From Erpobdella octoculata (taxonomy: Eukaryota; Annelida; Clitellata; Hirudinida; Erpobdellidae): 64,000 nucleotides of DNA. Below are positions 46,384 to 58,790 of the stretch, one piece after another (the first letter of the stretch is position 1; the number at the start of each line of letters is the position of its first letter). Made by a program: the position numbers and the translations under genes. The DNA lies in NCBI GenBank assembly GCA_963978895.1, contig OZ022243.1, forward strand, positions 9,599,896 to 9,663,895. The letters run 5' to 3'. The notes under the pieces are model-generated. The model worked only from the letters and a program-made list of their open reading frames with translations, had not been told where the DNA came from and made no database searches.

Positions 46384-46720
46384 ACATTCAACATAATTGA
46401 GTGTTTCATTCAACAAAATTGAGTGTTTCATTCAACAAAATTGAGTGTTTCATTCAACAAAATTGAGTGTTTCGTTCAACAAATTTGAGTGTTTCATTCA
46501 ACAAAATTGAGTGTTTCATTCAACAAAATTGAGTGTTTCATTCAACAAATTTGAGTGTTTCATTCAACAAAATTGAGTGTTTCATTCAACAAAATTGAGT
46601 GTTTCATTCAACAAAATTGAGTGTTTCATTCAACAAAATTGAGTGTTTCATTCAACAAAATTGAGTGTTTCATTCAACAAAATTGAGTGTTTCGTTCAAC
46701 AAAATTGAGTGTTTCATTCA
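46384..46720. repeat. 22-bp minisatellite, about 15 copies
   Basis: Unit 'ttcattcaacaaaattgagt' plus gt, with a few single-base variants. A stray unit at 46951-46968 after about 230 bp of other sequence suggests that a retroposed piece (T-run at 46727) interrupted the array. There are no unique spacers, so it is not CRISPR-like. Confidence 0.92.
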
Positions 46721-47094
46721 AAAAAATTTTTTTTTGGTTTTTGGTTTAATTTGTTTATTGGGATGATGATAAGCAAAAAAAAACAGATCACAAGAAAAAG
46801 TACAACAAAATAAACATCACCCAAAAGGAGTCTCCCAAGGGAATTACTTCCCATCTAGGGGATATCCTTATAGTAAATAATAAAAATGAGAATAAACCAC
46901 AAACAGAAAACACAAAATCAATCTCATTGAAAGAAAAAAAATAAAATATAAAATTGAGTGTTTCATTGTTGACTTGATGATAGCTCTAGTGTTGAGCTGT
47001 CGAGCGTTTATTCTAACAGCTAACTTTTTTCATGTCAATGCAGAACAACAAGCTTTAACAAAGCGCGAGGTACTTGAGGCGTGTAATTTAATTA

Positions 47095-48135
47095 ATGTTT
47101 GTATCTGTCTGAGACAATTTAGACTGTATGTATGTTTGAGTGTTTTGGGACGTGTTTACAGTGATGGGCACTTTAACTACTGTAGTTGTAACTACTGTAG
47201 TTATAACTACATTTATAGTAGTTACATGGTAGTTATAACTACTTTTGTTTTTGAGTAGTTGCCATGTAGTTATAACTACTTTTATGATCTAGTTTGGTAG
47301 TTATAACTAGTCTAACTACTTTGACTTAGCGCTGTAACAAAATTATTAAAAAGCCAGATAATTTAAAAATATAATCTAAAGCATCGAATGTTCAATCACT
47401 GAAGGATTATCCATTTGTAGAATGAGCTTTCATAAAAGCCAATTCTACTCTTCCAAGCATGGCTGGTATGATTTTGACACCTCGAAGGTGCAAAATGAGT
47501 GACACTTTATTTGACCGTATGGTTTTTCTGAAAAGCCGTTCCAGTTTTAACAAATTTTGAACTTTGTCATTCAACCTTTATGTATCAATAAACACTTTGT
47601 TTTTCTAAAATTTTCTTAAAAAAACTTTGTTTTTATTATATTTGCTTAAATATACTTTGTTTTTATTATATTTGTTTAAAAATACTTTGTTTTTATTATA
47701 TTTGCTTAAAAATACTTTGTTTTTATTATATTTAGTTAACAATCATTATTATTCTTTAAAAAAAAATTATTAAATGCAAATTTATTTTTTGTTGTTGTGT
47801 TTTTATATCTTACAGTACATGTTTTATAAATATACGAATAGTTAAAAAGTAGTTGGAAAGTAGTTAACTACTTTAGTAGTAGTTAACAAACTAGTTATAA
47901 CTACCTCTATTCTAAAGTAGTTAACATGTAGTTATAACTACTTCTGTCATGAGGTAGTTGGCATGTAGTTGTAACTACAATTGAAGTAGTTGGTGCCCAT
48001 CACTGCGTGTTTATGTGTCCCGAAACGAGTTTCCGTGTTTGACTTTGGGGCAAAGATGCTGCTGAAAACACAAGATTTTCGTGGGCCCACCAACTACTGA
48101 GGTGTAATAAGTTGGACATGACCGGAAAGTTGCCT
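47095..48135 (+). repeat. Interspersed repeat family R2, copy 3, split by hAT MITE
   Basis: Left part 47095-47158 ('gtatctgtctgagacaattt') and right part 48006-48135 ('cgtgggcccaccaactac', 'taataagttggacatga') are one R2 unit interrupted by the element at 47159-48005. Confidence 0.75.
47159..48005. mobile_element. hAT-type MITE, perfect TIRs and 8-bp target duplication
   Basis: Ends are CAGTGATGGGCA and its exact complement TGCCCATCACTG. CGTGTTTA flanks both sides (47151-47158 and 48006-48013). Subterminal regions consist of many 'gtagttataacta' repeats in both orientations, candidate transposase-binding sites. The centre has a 31-bp tandem repeat ('aaatactttgtttttattat', about 47600-47740). 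No transposase code, so it is non-autonomous. Confidence 0.93.
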
Positions 48136-48199
48136 CATAGGATTATTTTTTACTTGAGACTTTGTTTTTATTATAGTTTATAGTCTTTTACACATTTAC

Positions 48200-49300
48200 T
48201 TGAGACTACCAAAACTGTTTATATATCAATTCATTAAACTATTCATGGAGGTGTCTGGTTAAAAGTTTTAAATTAAATTAATTGACAAATGTTCTGAAAC
48301 CATATAGAAACAACTAATTAAAGCCTGAATATTTATCTTTTTCTTCTAGATTTTGGTTGTAAGAATGAATTTTAAGAGTTTATCAATTATCAAGTATCAA
48401 CTAAGTTTATTCGCCTACTAAATAAATCACTAAAAATTCAATTCAATAATATTCTCCATTCTGAATGATTTAAACTCCTCTGAAAAATTTAATTTTCTAT
48501 CAAAGTAAAGAAATTGCTAGCTAACGACGGCCAACTCCACACGCAATTTATTTATTTCTTCACTGATGCGATCACAAAGGCGTCTTACCAAACAGCTAAT
48601 TAAATCTTTTCAATTTTGTCTTGTTTAAAATTTTGTTTAATTCTGTTGTTGGTTTCCCGTAAATAACAAACTTTATTTTTATTCATCCTTTAAAGTAGTT
48701 AAGTTTGTAAACAAAACAGTCAAACAGTTAAATGAAAAATAACAGATTTAATTAAATTTAATTCAACTAAATTCAAATTAAAAAATGATATAATAATTTT
48801 TTAAAATTCTAAAATTCTAAATAAAAAAACTAACAATTAAGTACTTTAAAACAAAAAATGATTATTGAGAAAAATTCGACATACAAATACTTTTTTTTCT
48901 AAATTTCATAAATTGTTTGATGTAGTTCTGAATGTATGTGTATTTGTTTGTATGTGTATCTGTACGTATCTGCATAGTGCATATTTAAGTTTTTTATTTT
49001 GTTTCTGTTTGTATATGTATCTTTGTATGTATTTATAACTCTGAATATCTGTTTATGTTTGTATGAATATAAATGTGTTATTTTTCTTTGTATCAAAACT
49101 GTTTTTAGGTTTGCTTTTGCTTATTTAGTTCAACCAACCACAAAAAGTTTATCTTACCTAACCCAATAGAAGAACCTGATTTTCATAGAAAATGTTTTCA
49201 GCCCAAAAAAAATAAAAAGAATAATAAGCTGGCGTAATCGAAACCTAAACATACGTATGACAATCAGCAGATAACGGCAATCGACTTTATTTGTTGGATT
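48200..49300. other. AT-rich DNA, no gene seen
   Basis: Holds one 'ggaggtgtctgg' core at 48247. No coding region was recognised. Confidence 0.4.
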
Positions 49301-49309
49301 GATTAACTT

Positions 49310-49580
49310 CTGTATTTGTCTGAGACAATGTAGACAGTATGTATGTTTAAGTATTCTGTGAGGTGTTTATGTTGGGTAAAACGAGCAGCGGTAAAGTATG
49401 TTTGAGTTTGGGGCAGATACCGCCAAAATAACGCGGCATCCGCGGGCACATGACTCGACTTACCTCAGCCCTCCAACCAATTAGGTGCAATTGGATGGAT
49501 ATAACCGGCAATTTGGCCTACATTTCAGCTAGCAATATAACCCACCACCTCTGATACCGGCTTCGGTACCTGACGCCAAT
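49310..49580 (+). repeat. Interspersed repeat family R2, copy 4 (diverged)
   Basis: 'gtatttgtctgagacaatgt', 'cgcgggcacatgactcgact', 'gtgcaattggatgga' follow the R2 order. Followed by 'agaggtgttttttc' at 49626. Confidence 0.65.
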
Positions 49581-49736
49581 CGGCTCTTTCAATGGCGTTT
49601 TTTATTAATTCATTGACTTTTTCATAGAGGTGTTTTTTCATTTGTTTTTTTAACTCAATGTTTTAAGTTTTTCAAACTGTTTTGGGAACAGCTTGAAAAA
49701 TAAAATGTATTAAAAATTACCACATATAATCTAATC

Positions 49737-50300
49737 TATATATATATATATAAACATGTCCTGACTGACTGACTGATAATCAACGCCGAGCTAAAATGGC
49801 TCATCCTAGGAACGTGAAATTAAGAACTTAAATTACTTTTATAGCGTAAGCGCCCACTGAAAAAACGTTTTGAAAATTTGGCTCCTGAGGGAATGAAACA
49901 GGAAAACAAACTTTTTTCTAAAACAAAGCATATCTCAAAAACCAAAAATGAAAAAATTTTGAAATTTCGTATCTAAATTCTTTTTGAAAAATAAAAACAC
50001 AGGTTTTTCTATTTTTTGAAAATTTGGTTTCCAGGACCTCAAATGTGGGGTGGAAAATAAGGTTATTTGTTTTCTTAGAATAACTGCTACTCAAAAACTC
50101 TAAGTGCTACAGATGTAAAAATTAGCATTTAGTATTTTCTCGATAAATAAAGATAAACGTGTTTACCAATTTCTAATAATTTGATTTCCAGGACCTCAAA
50201 TGTGGGGTGGAAAAAAGGAATAATTGATTAAAAATTCTAAAAACTAAAAATGTAAAAGTTTTTGCAATTTAGTACCAATATTATTTTTGCAAAATAACAA
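49737..50300. repeat. TGACTGACTGAC-headed repeat, diverged
   Basis: A short TA tract and 'cctgactgactgactgataa' are followed by 'ggacctcaaatgtggggtgg' twice (50034 and 50191), an internal repeat of about 157 bp. It looks like a degraded transposable element without code. Confidence 0.5.
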
Positions 50301-50589
50301 AATACTTCGATGGGTGACATTGCTTAAATTTCGTTTATCGGACAAGTAGCGGTGTTTTCATAAACATCATTTGCGCTGAAATAGCAAACAAACATACAAA
50401 CAACATTGCAATTTATTATGAGCGTTTTAAAAAAAGAAGTTAAACAAAATTAATTCTGTTGTTCGTTTTTTGTGAATAGAAAATTTTGTTTCATTCACCA
50501 TAAAAATAAAAATGTCTGAAATAACTAAGTTTGCGAATTAAACATGCAATTAGTAATACAAAAATAACAATTTAACCAAATTAAAATGA

Positions 50590-51560
50590 ATGAAAAAACT
50601 AACTAAGTATTAAAAACTTCAGCAATCTTATGCGCTAACCAATTTAACCACAAATCATCTGACATAATAATGAAGACCGCTATCCGCTTCAGCTTGTTTC
50701 AACTTGTTTTTAATCTTTTGCATGAAGCCAGTCGGAGGTGTTTCTCTACGGTGGTAATAATTGAGAAGTTATGACTGTATTAACATGTCATTATCAAAAC
50801 TCTTCACGACCACAATTGCTAATCTAAACAGAGTAATATGTCATTCAGCAAAAATAAAAAATAAATAAAAACAACAGTCGGTTAAAATTAAAAATTTTAA
50901 AAGTATTCGTTTTATATCCAAGGGATTTCAGCGGATTTTTAATTATTTGATTATAAAACTTAACTTTTCTTTATTTTTTAAATTTATAAATGTTTGCGAT
51001 TTAAAAATAGATAAGTCACTTTTACAATTTAAATTTTACAATTTAGAAAAACTATTGTTTGGCGTTTACGTACATTTTTGTTGTTAACATTTGACTAATT
51101 GCAACCTAAATCTCAAATATCTTTTTAAATGGTCATTGTTGGTGTTTTTATTTTTATTTTGTCAGTTTTATACTTTAATTGACTAATATTAAAGAGATTT
51201 TTAATTTATAAACATTTGCGTTAAACAATAGCTGAGAGACTTAGAAGCAAATAATTGTACTGTACCTAAAACCAATCAGAGTCATAATTTTTCAAGAATA
51301 AATCACTAGATGTGCTGTTTGATCAGAATGTATTTAAAACATTGATATAGCGGAGAACACAAAAACATCGGTCTTTTTCTGTTTCAAAAATGGTTGCTAT
51401 ATAATTTAATAAATAAAATCTAAAAATTATAAACATGTGAAAACTACACAAATAAAAATCAGAAAGTGCAAAATATGAGTAATTTTGGATTTATACGTTC
51501 CGTTATAAGAATTTGGTTTTTTCAGAATGCAAGTTTTTAAATAATTTTGTTTGTTGTATT
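50590..51560 (+). repeat. Repeat family R1 copy, uninterrupted
   Basis: The most complete R1 unit: 'gaccgctatccgcttcagct', 'gtcggaggtgtttctctacg', 'gactgtattaacatgtcatt' and, after a unique part, 'ctagatgtgctgtttgatca' to 'gcaaaatatgagtaattttg'. It supplies the empty-site sequence used to judge the hAT insertion at 37119. Confidence 0.75.
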
Positions 51561-51639
51561 TATAAAGCTGAGTATGTTTTTTACAGTATTTTCCAAGACG
51601 TTTGTTCTATTTGTGAGCTTTACAATATGAAACTCAGAA

Positions 51640-52080
51640 ACCCATAAGCCTGCCTAGGATGCATCCACCACCACGTAGATTTACAGGAGCTGCTACGGCG
51701 CACGTTCCTCCGATAGCTGAAGATTATTATTGCGCAACATTCTTTTCAGTTGGTGACACAGCTGTGTGCCAATTTACTGATAGACTGTATCTAAGCTTGC
51801 TCAGTCTCAGGACCTGCCTGTCAATAGAAATGTCTCTGGGTGTCAAACTTATCCTGACATTGGCTAAGCTTCTCTCAGTGGAGCAGCTAGTACGACTCAT
51901 ACTGATTTAAGGCATCTCAAAACTTGCTAAGAAACACTATAGGTGGGAAACGTCTGAATACTGCAATTGCTTGCCATATCAATCAAAGCATTCTAAATAA
52001 TCTGAACATAAGATCACTTGTCCGTGAATTTGCATAAAGATCTGAGATAAAGAAATGTCTGTTTGGATCAGTACCATCCT
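51640..52080 (+). pseudogene. Possible transposase C-terminal remnant
   Basis: A GC-richer stretch. Frame 51659-51910 gives 'EDYYCATFFSVGD', and further on another phase gives 'LNTAIACHINQSILNNLN', then 'SLVREFA', stop, and 'KKCLFGS'. The order recalls the end of some hAT-like or ZMYM-like domesticated transposases, but similarity is weak by eye. A translated search would decide. Confidence 0.3.
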
Positions 52081-52294
52081 GAATTCGAAATATTGTTTAG
52101 CAAAGTTACTTTATAAAGAAATTTTAATACACTAGTTTACTTTTTATTAGACCTTGGAGGCGCGTAATGGAGGAAGGGGCGAAAAGTGGGAAGGACTGGA
52201 ACCCACAAAATTTGTGGCAGAACGATGCTCTTGGATGCACATATGTAGTCATTCACTGACATCAAATACAAAGAATTAAATTAACGGTAAATGT

Positions 52295-52760
52295 TAGGGA
52301 TGTCACGGGTACGAATTTTCGAGGTTCGGGTTCTTGAATTTTCGGGTTCAGGTTTGAGACATTCCAAAAACCGTGTTAGGGCTCGGGTTTTCAATTTTTC
52401 CAACATCGGTTTCGGGTTTTCGACCATCACAATTTCAATATATAACAATTAATATACTGATTTTTCTGTGGTCAAAGTTGAAGTTCCAAACTAATTTCAG
52501 CTCACAAGTTAAAGCTCACTTATAGTATCGATTTTGAAGTGACGCGCTTGCCCGTGTATTTGGAGACATTTGAATTGACAATTATTTCGCAAATTAAACA
52601 TTTAATAAGTTATCAAAAATGTTAGGGTAAGAGTTGTCTATGGGTCCACTTTTGAAGACCAGACCCTCCAGAAAATCTGACCCGACCAATATTTGTCTTT
52701 TATTTTGTGACCCGACCCACTTGTTTTGGACCCGACCCGAAAGCATGGTCAACCAGTTGA
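52295..52760. repeat. Degraded DNA-transposon ends with GGGTTCGGGTT repeats
   Basis: 'tagggatgtcacgggtacga' followed by many 'ttcgggtt' repeats, then at 52660-52745 the opposite 'acccgaccc' repeats. This arrangement is typical of hAT-like subterminal regions, but no matching terminal pair or target duplication was found. Confidence 0.4.
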
Positions 52761-52764
52761 AAGA

Positions 52765-53222
52765 ACGATTTACCTAAAATGAGTGAGTCTGCAATCAGAA
52801 TAAACATCTGCTTCTAAGGTTTCTTGACCAAAGACCATTCATTGACGTCAATGAAGGATCCTTGGTACCTTGTGGGTCGTAAATTTCTCAGTAAAACTCC
52901 TTACTAATCAGTTTCTCCCCACTGACCCCCCCCCGAAAACATTTCTGGCTGCACCTCTGCACCATACACTAAGGGCAAAAAAAGATTACTTTCAGATATT
53001 CAGCCCAAGTGTGAGACCAACTATTATATTTTAGTAAGAAATTTATTTGCAAATGAACTGATGCGGTAAAACACATCAAGAAGTGATTGTGCTAAAAAAT
53101 AAAACTTGGCACAAATTTCAATCGCATATAAGCCATATATATAAACACTGTGTTACATTGCTGAAATTGCTATTAAACATACACTGCATAATTGAAATAA
53201 TTGGTAAGTCTCTTGAGGAAAA
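52765..53222. other. 3' flank of GBA2-like gene
   Basis: No repeat boundary recognised. On the minus strand AATAAA at 53047-53042 could be the poly(A) signal of the glucosylceramidase gene, about 180 nt after its stop codon. Confidence 0.4.
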
Positions 53223-56200
53223 CTAATTTCTTTCAAGTAACTGAGGTTGGTAAAGTTCTAAAGCCAGCTGAATGCTCCATATTGCAAGAGGTCTCATATA
53301 TCCAAGAGATCTGTAACGCCCATCAATGAAGTATGCCTCAGGAGTTTGAAAAGCCAAGCCAAATCTTTCATAGCAAGTATGATAAGCTCCGAATGCAGTT
53401 TGCCATCCCTCATTTATCATGCCCTGGAGATATAATAACCGCTTATCAAAGTAAAATAAAAATATGCAAACCCATACTAGATCAAAGGGCTAGTGCTTGA
53501 AAAAACGCAAACAATACCTCTTGTATCATACTTGCTCCGACTGCATAAGTGACTCCAGTCCAAAATTCTTCCGCTTGCATACTTGTTATATCGGGTTTTC
53601 CATCTGGCCTTGCACCGTTAATAGCACCAATTTCCCCCCCACGATATGGTAAAACATTCAATTGAAATATTGAATTAAGAGCTGACATGACATTCTCTTT
53701 TGAAAACACCTGACATTATTTTTAAAACATTTAATAATATTAGAGTCCACATTAAATAAAAATAACAATAAATAAATATATAATTATAATAAATAAACAT
53801 GTTATTCAAGCTCCTCCTACTGACTTGATATTCTTTAACTTTAGATGCTTTCAAAAACCAGTGACCAGCTAGTTGGTCAGCCATGCAACTGTTGTGATGT
53901 CCACTACTACTGCTGTCAAAGTTGTAGTACTTTCCTAATTATAATAAAAATATTCTATTAATTATTATTAATAATTCCAGCATTTGGGAAAACTTTCTAA
54001 AAAAACAGATAATTAAACTATAAATAACCATTTTCTTATATTTAACAGAATTAATTATAAAGTTTTATAGACCCTTCCAGTATGTAACAAAAACTGTTTT
54101 AAAAAACACAATCAAAATAACCATTCCAAAGTTTTCTTTCAAATGAGACAATTCCATTTTGAAGAATACTGGAAAACATCTTTAAGTCATCCAATTGGTT
54201 CAGTTGTTGGGCCATCAGGCAGAACATTTTGACAGCAGCCAACCACATGCCACCACAATAAGCACTGCAGAACAAAGATATAGTTATATAACAAGAAATC
54301 CTTTTTTAATATGAAAAATCTGAAATGATTAATTGAATAATTGGTTGAAATAATAGATTTATTACTTTCAAAATTGAGGGACACTAAATTAACACAATGT
54401 AGATAATAGAGTACAACTATAAACCATACAAAAGATATACAATAAAATTCAAGATTTCACCGAAACTAATTTCTTATTTAACTTATTATATAGCATTTTG
54501 TCTCAATAATTTAACAAATGAATTATTAAAATATTTAAAATATTATATTTTATTTCCCATATGATATATTAAAAAAAATTTCCTCTTAAATATATTATAT
54601 AGTGTAAAATCTTAAATCTGATATAGTGTATTTTCCTTTTAAACATAATATTATTATTATAGAGAGATAATTACTATATGAAGAATCCATAAAAATAAAA
54701 CCTTGCTCCAGTCATGTTCCAGGCATCAAAAGTCTGATCAGCAAAGCCTGCATTATCAATAATACCATCACCATCCACATCCCACTTGAGGCATTTTTCC
54801 ATAAGAACCTTAAAAAAACACTCTAAATGATTTTGAAATTCATGGAAAAGATAAATATTTTGGAAAATAAGATAACTTACTTTTACAATCGGGTACATGT
54901 CTTTGAGATACAATTGATCACCAGTATAAATGAAATCTCGATAAACTTGAAGCACAAATTTTACGTTTAGATCTTTCCATTCGTGTGTTGGATGAATTGT
55001 GTAAGCGTTGAGACGAACCCACGGTTCATCATCTGGGCAAATAAAAAGTTAGATGGAAATAGGACACAAAATAAATCAAATGATTTAATGATTTAAAGCT
55101 TTTTTATACTTTTAAGTCATTTTTATGTTATAAATAAATAAGAAAAATAATCTAAAAATCAAAACAAGTTAAAAATTAGTAGCTTTCAATATATTTTCAA
55201 ATAAAAAAAAACAAACACGGATCTCCAATGTCGTGTGGGACACAGTCCTTCACTTTAACACTTCCAACACTTCCATCCATGCAAAATGTTACTTGCCTTG
55301 CTTGCTCCTCTCTCACGAAGGAAGCTATGAACCAATTAAAAAATTTATTTACAAGAATGTGTAAATTAAACATTTATTAAAGTTAAATAATCGCAAGATA
55401 ATCATTTCGATTAAAACTCAAAATTCATTTCATTGATTAGAAAATAAAATGTACATACTCACCGATGTCATATTGTAAACTCAGCTGCAGTTTCGGCCAC
55501 AGCATGAGAAGTGCAAACGAAGCATAATGGTGAACATCGTATGTGTTGTACATTCGATACTCGTGGCCTGAATTGTGCATCAAATATATATAGAACATAT
55601 ATTGTCATACTCTCACCAAGCAAGTGCAATAAAAACGATTAACAACAAATTCACCAAATAAAGTATAAAGTTTCCCTTTGCAACAAGCAGTTCATCAGAG
55701 CAAACCATTCATAAATACTGTATCATTTACATTCAGATTTATATTGTAAACTAGAAGCATTTAAACACTTGTCACCTGTTTTAGAAGTAAATCTCTCTTT
55801 ACAGCTTCTTTTATTATCGAAACAAATTGTAACACAGCAGCCTCATAAACCTTAACATAAGCAATCTTAATACCAACACTACATCCACATAATCCTACTG
55901 AGCAAATTAACTGCAACCACGTATAAAAAATATTATCAACATATCAACACTAGCATCCACACACACAAACCATATTATCAACATTAGCATCCCCACACAT
56001 TAATCATATACACTCCATTGTCTCTAGAGACAGAAGGATGCCATTCGAATCATATTATCAACATTAGTATCCACACATATCAATCATATTATCAACATTG
56101 GAATCTACATTTATTAACCATATTATCAACATTAGCATCCAAACACACCCAATATATGGTATGATCATCATTACACTTTGGTTTCGTATTTATAATCAAC

Positions 56201-58588
56201 ACACCTTCCAAATATGCAAACCTCCCATACTCTTTCACCATATCTGGAATTTTCTCAGAATTTCCAAGTGGAAAAGCTTCTAACCAGAGAGTTCCTCCGT
56301 CGCTGATATAATAAAGTTCATTAAACAATGCTGATTTGTACCACGATGGAAGTCTTCTGTAGATAAAAACAAGATTTCATCAAATAAAATCAAGAAATTA
56401 TAGACTATAATGTAAACAAATGACTAACTTGCACCCTAATATTTCATTCTGCCAAAATTCAATCTTTTCAACCCAATCGGAATGGCTGAGAAATGAATAA
56501 TCAACGATAGTTTCTGCAGAGCTAAAATATCTTGAATATCTCCTGAAATATAATTCAATAGAAAACCACACATTCATTTAATAATGGACAGTCATCAATT
56601 TTATTGATGGAATATAGAAAAAAAAATAGAAAAAATTTCCACCTTTTATATAAATTCTCAAGAGATCCAAACTTGATGACCGGCATGTACCAAACCAAAG
56701 AAAATAATGCTCTCCCAGACTTTCCTGGCTCAACACTGGTAGTACTACAAACAGCCACTGCTAGTTCTTGACCTTCCCTTGTGATCTGACTAGTACCTTC
56801 AAAACAATATCAACTTTTATCAACTGATTAGAAAAGAAATGAAACTTTCTAAAAAAAAAAGTCAAACCTACTAGAGTTACTGTTTCACCGTATAAAAGTG
56901 TATTTCAAACTAACCTAGATTCATACTACTGGATAGTTCTCCATTTTTAAAAAGTAAACTCCAAAGTTCAGATCCGTCACCACAGGGGTTAAAAGACAAA
57001 AGACGAGTGACATAACAGTCTTCCTTTGTTAAAATAAAAAAAAATTAGTTTCCATTGAACAAATCAGAAAATCATCAATACTCTACTCATAAAGTCATAA
57101 ATTCAACACTCCACATCATTTTAGTTAACTTCATCTACATGAGTGCACTTACACTTTCTAAGGCTGAAACAGCATATGTACAATCCATGTGACTAATCTT
57201 CTGATGAATAAAAACACCTCGGTAATTCACGGATGACTTCAAACTTTCTCCAGATGTCGATTTCTCAAAGCCTTCACTCCACACCCCGCCATTTTTGTCG
57301 TCAGGTCCCCCTTGGCCGTTTTTAAATGTGAAGGTCAAACTGACCTGTATCGAGCAATCGCCACAATTTTCTATCTTCCATTCAAACAACGCACTTGGAA
57401 GGCTTGAATCCTGTTTAGATCAATCATAGTTTTCGTTTTAATAAGAATAAAACTGATACAAATTAATTAGTTACAAAAAAACCTTGTAATTCCCAGGTAT
57501 AAATGGAGATATTTGTTTGCAAAATAATCTTAGTTTATGTTCAGGAATTTCATAAACAGTCCATGAAAAAGGATAAAGAGCTTGGTATGTGCCATCTTTA
57601 GGGGGAAATCCCCACTGCCACGATTGAAGATAATTTCTGGATGACTTTTGAGGATTGAGAACTTTCTGATAAATGGTTTGACCATTTTGTGCCAGAGTCA
57701 AAATAAACTGGTAGATAGCCAATTAAAAAAATGTTAGATTTTCTTAAAGAAATTTGAGACTCAAAATAAATCAAGTTGAATCATTTTTATTTTCAATTCA
57801 ATTCAGTCTGACAACATTAAATGTGGCACTAGTTAAACAGACTTCTAGGCAACAAAAAAAGTTAATAAATAAATTAAATAATTAAAATAAACCAATTTTG
57901 ATTCAAAAAACTTCAAGAATGTAAAATTTAAAAACATAAAAGATGCAACAGTCCAAGTGCATTCACTAATGTATGTAATTATATTTACTTGATTGGCATC
58001 AACAACTTCATATTGATACAAGCCTGGAATCAATTGAAACCGGCAAAACTCCCCCCTGAAACCTCTTCCTATTGTCCCACATCCTATGCCACCAATTGGT
58101 GCTCCTAGGTAGGACAACATTTAATAAATTCTAGTTCAGTTAAGTATCATATCTTTAAAATAAAAATTATCTTGCCATATATTGGCCTCCATGGAACCAT
58201 GTTAAAATTGTCGATGAAAAGCTTTCGTTTTTTTCTCCTGTGATCATACCACGCTTTTGTGTATCTTTGAGAAATTTATTTATTGAGTTAATATTTTACT
58301 TCATTCCAATCAAAACTTTATGTATCAATATTACCTAACGGAAAATCCCGCATAGCCTATAATTTGCCGCAACCTGGGCTTTCTGAAAGGTTTGCAGACG
58401 TGAGGAAATGTGTGATCGAACTTTATTCTGAAACCATAATCCGGCAACCCTTTTATTTCCTCCAACGGTTCAGTAGAAATCCATGCGCCGTCTGCTCCCA
58501 GACGTTTTCCAACAATATCTATATTACTGTCACTTTTTACAGCCGCCTCATGAGAACCGCTCCTTAACTCACCTGTTTGTTGTTGCAT
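53223..58588 (-). CDS. GBA2: Non-lysosomal glucosylceramidase (GBA2, GH116), 17 exons
   Basis: Hydrolyses glucosylceramide to glucose and ceramide at cytosolic membrane faces (family knowledge). Exons, minus strand: 58588-58335, 58264-58176, 58104-57989, 57707-57483, 57410-57153, 57023-56915, 56796-56643, 56542-56429, 56356-56205, 55567-55463, 55324-55217, 55032-54881, 54808-54702, 54264-54122, 53934-53825, 53709-53518, 53423-53223. They join in phase to 2589 nt (862 aa; human about 927). The N-terminal GH116 domain contains [20 protein letters not shown]. The C-terminal (alpha/alpha)6 domain has [13 protein letters not shown] with nucleophile Glu453 (human E527 by motif). By spacing, acid/base is probably Asp594 in VLQVYRD. 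DQTFDAW and the [13 protein letters not shown] tail are present. ATG 58588 is chosen because TAG lies upstream in frame. Intron 2 has a GC donor; the exon 11 donor (GTTTGT) is weak. No break seen. Confidence 0.95.
55930..56150. repeat. Imperfect minisatellite in GBA2 intron 9
   Basis: About six irregular units of 'catattatcaacattagcat' and 'ccacacacat' lie between exons 9 and 10. It sits fully within the intron and does not affect splice sites at 56205 and 55567. Confidence 0.8.
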
Positions 58589-58638
58589 TTTCTGGTTTTT
58601 GGTAAACCATAGATACACAAATGGAATCTATGAGAAAC

Positions 58639-58790
58639 AAGTGAAGCAAAATCAAAGTTTTTTAAAAACACACTTTTATATTTTTACTACATAAACAACA
58701 AACATATTAGCATAGACAATAAATAGTTCGACAAAAATATCACAAATGATTATTTAATTAAATTTTGTCCAATCGATCGATCCGAAAATT
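58639..58790 (+). repeat. Repeat upstream of GBA2, partner at 63005-63162
   Basis: 'caagtgaagcaaaatcaaag' to 'ttttgtccaatcgatc' recurs at 63005-63162 in the same orientation with very few differences. It lies just upstream of the GBA2 start, possibly inside its promoter or 5' UTR. Confidence 0.85.

Noticed and set aside
46384..46720. CRISPR-like array of regular 22-bp repeats
   Set aside because: There are no unique spacers; repeats are head to tail with point variants, and the DNA is eukaryotic.
58364..58567. 67-codon plus-strand frame
   Set aside because: Antisense of GBA2 exon 1.
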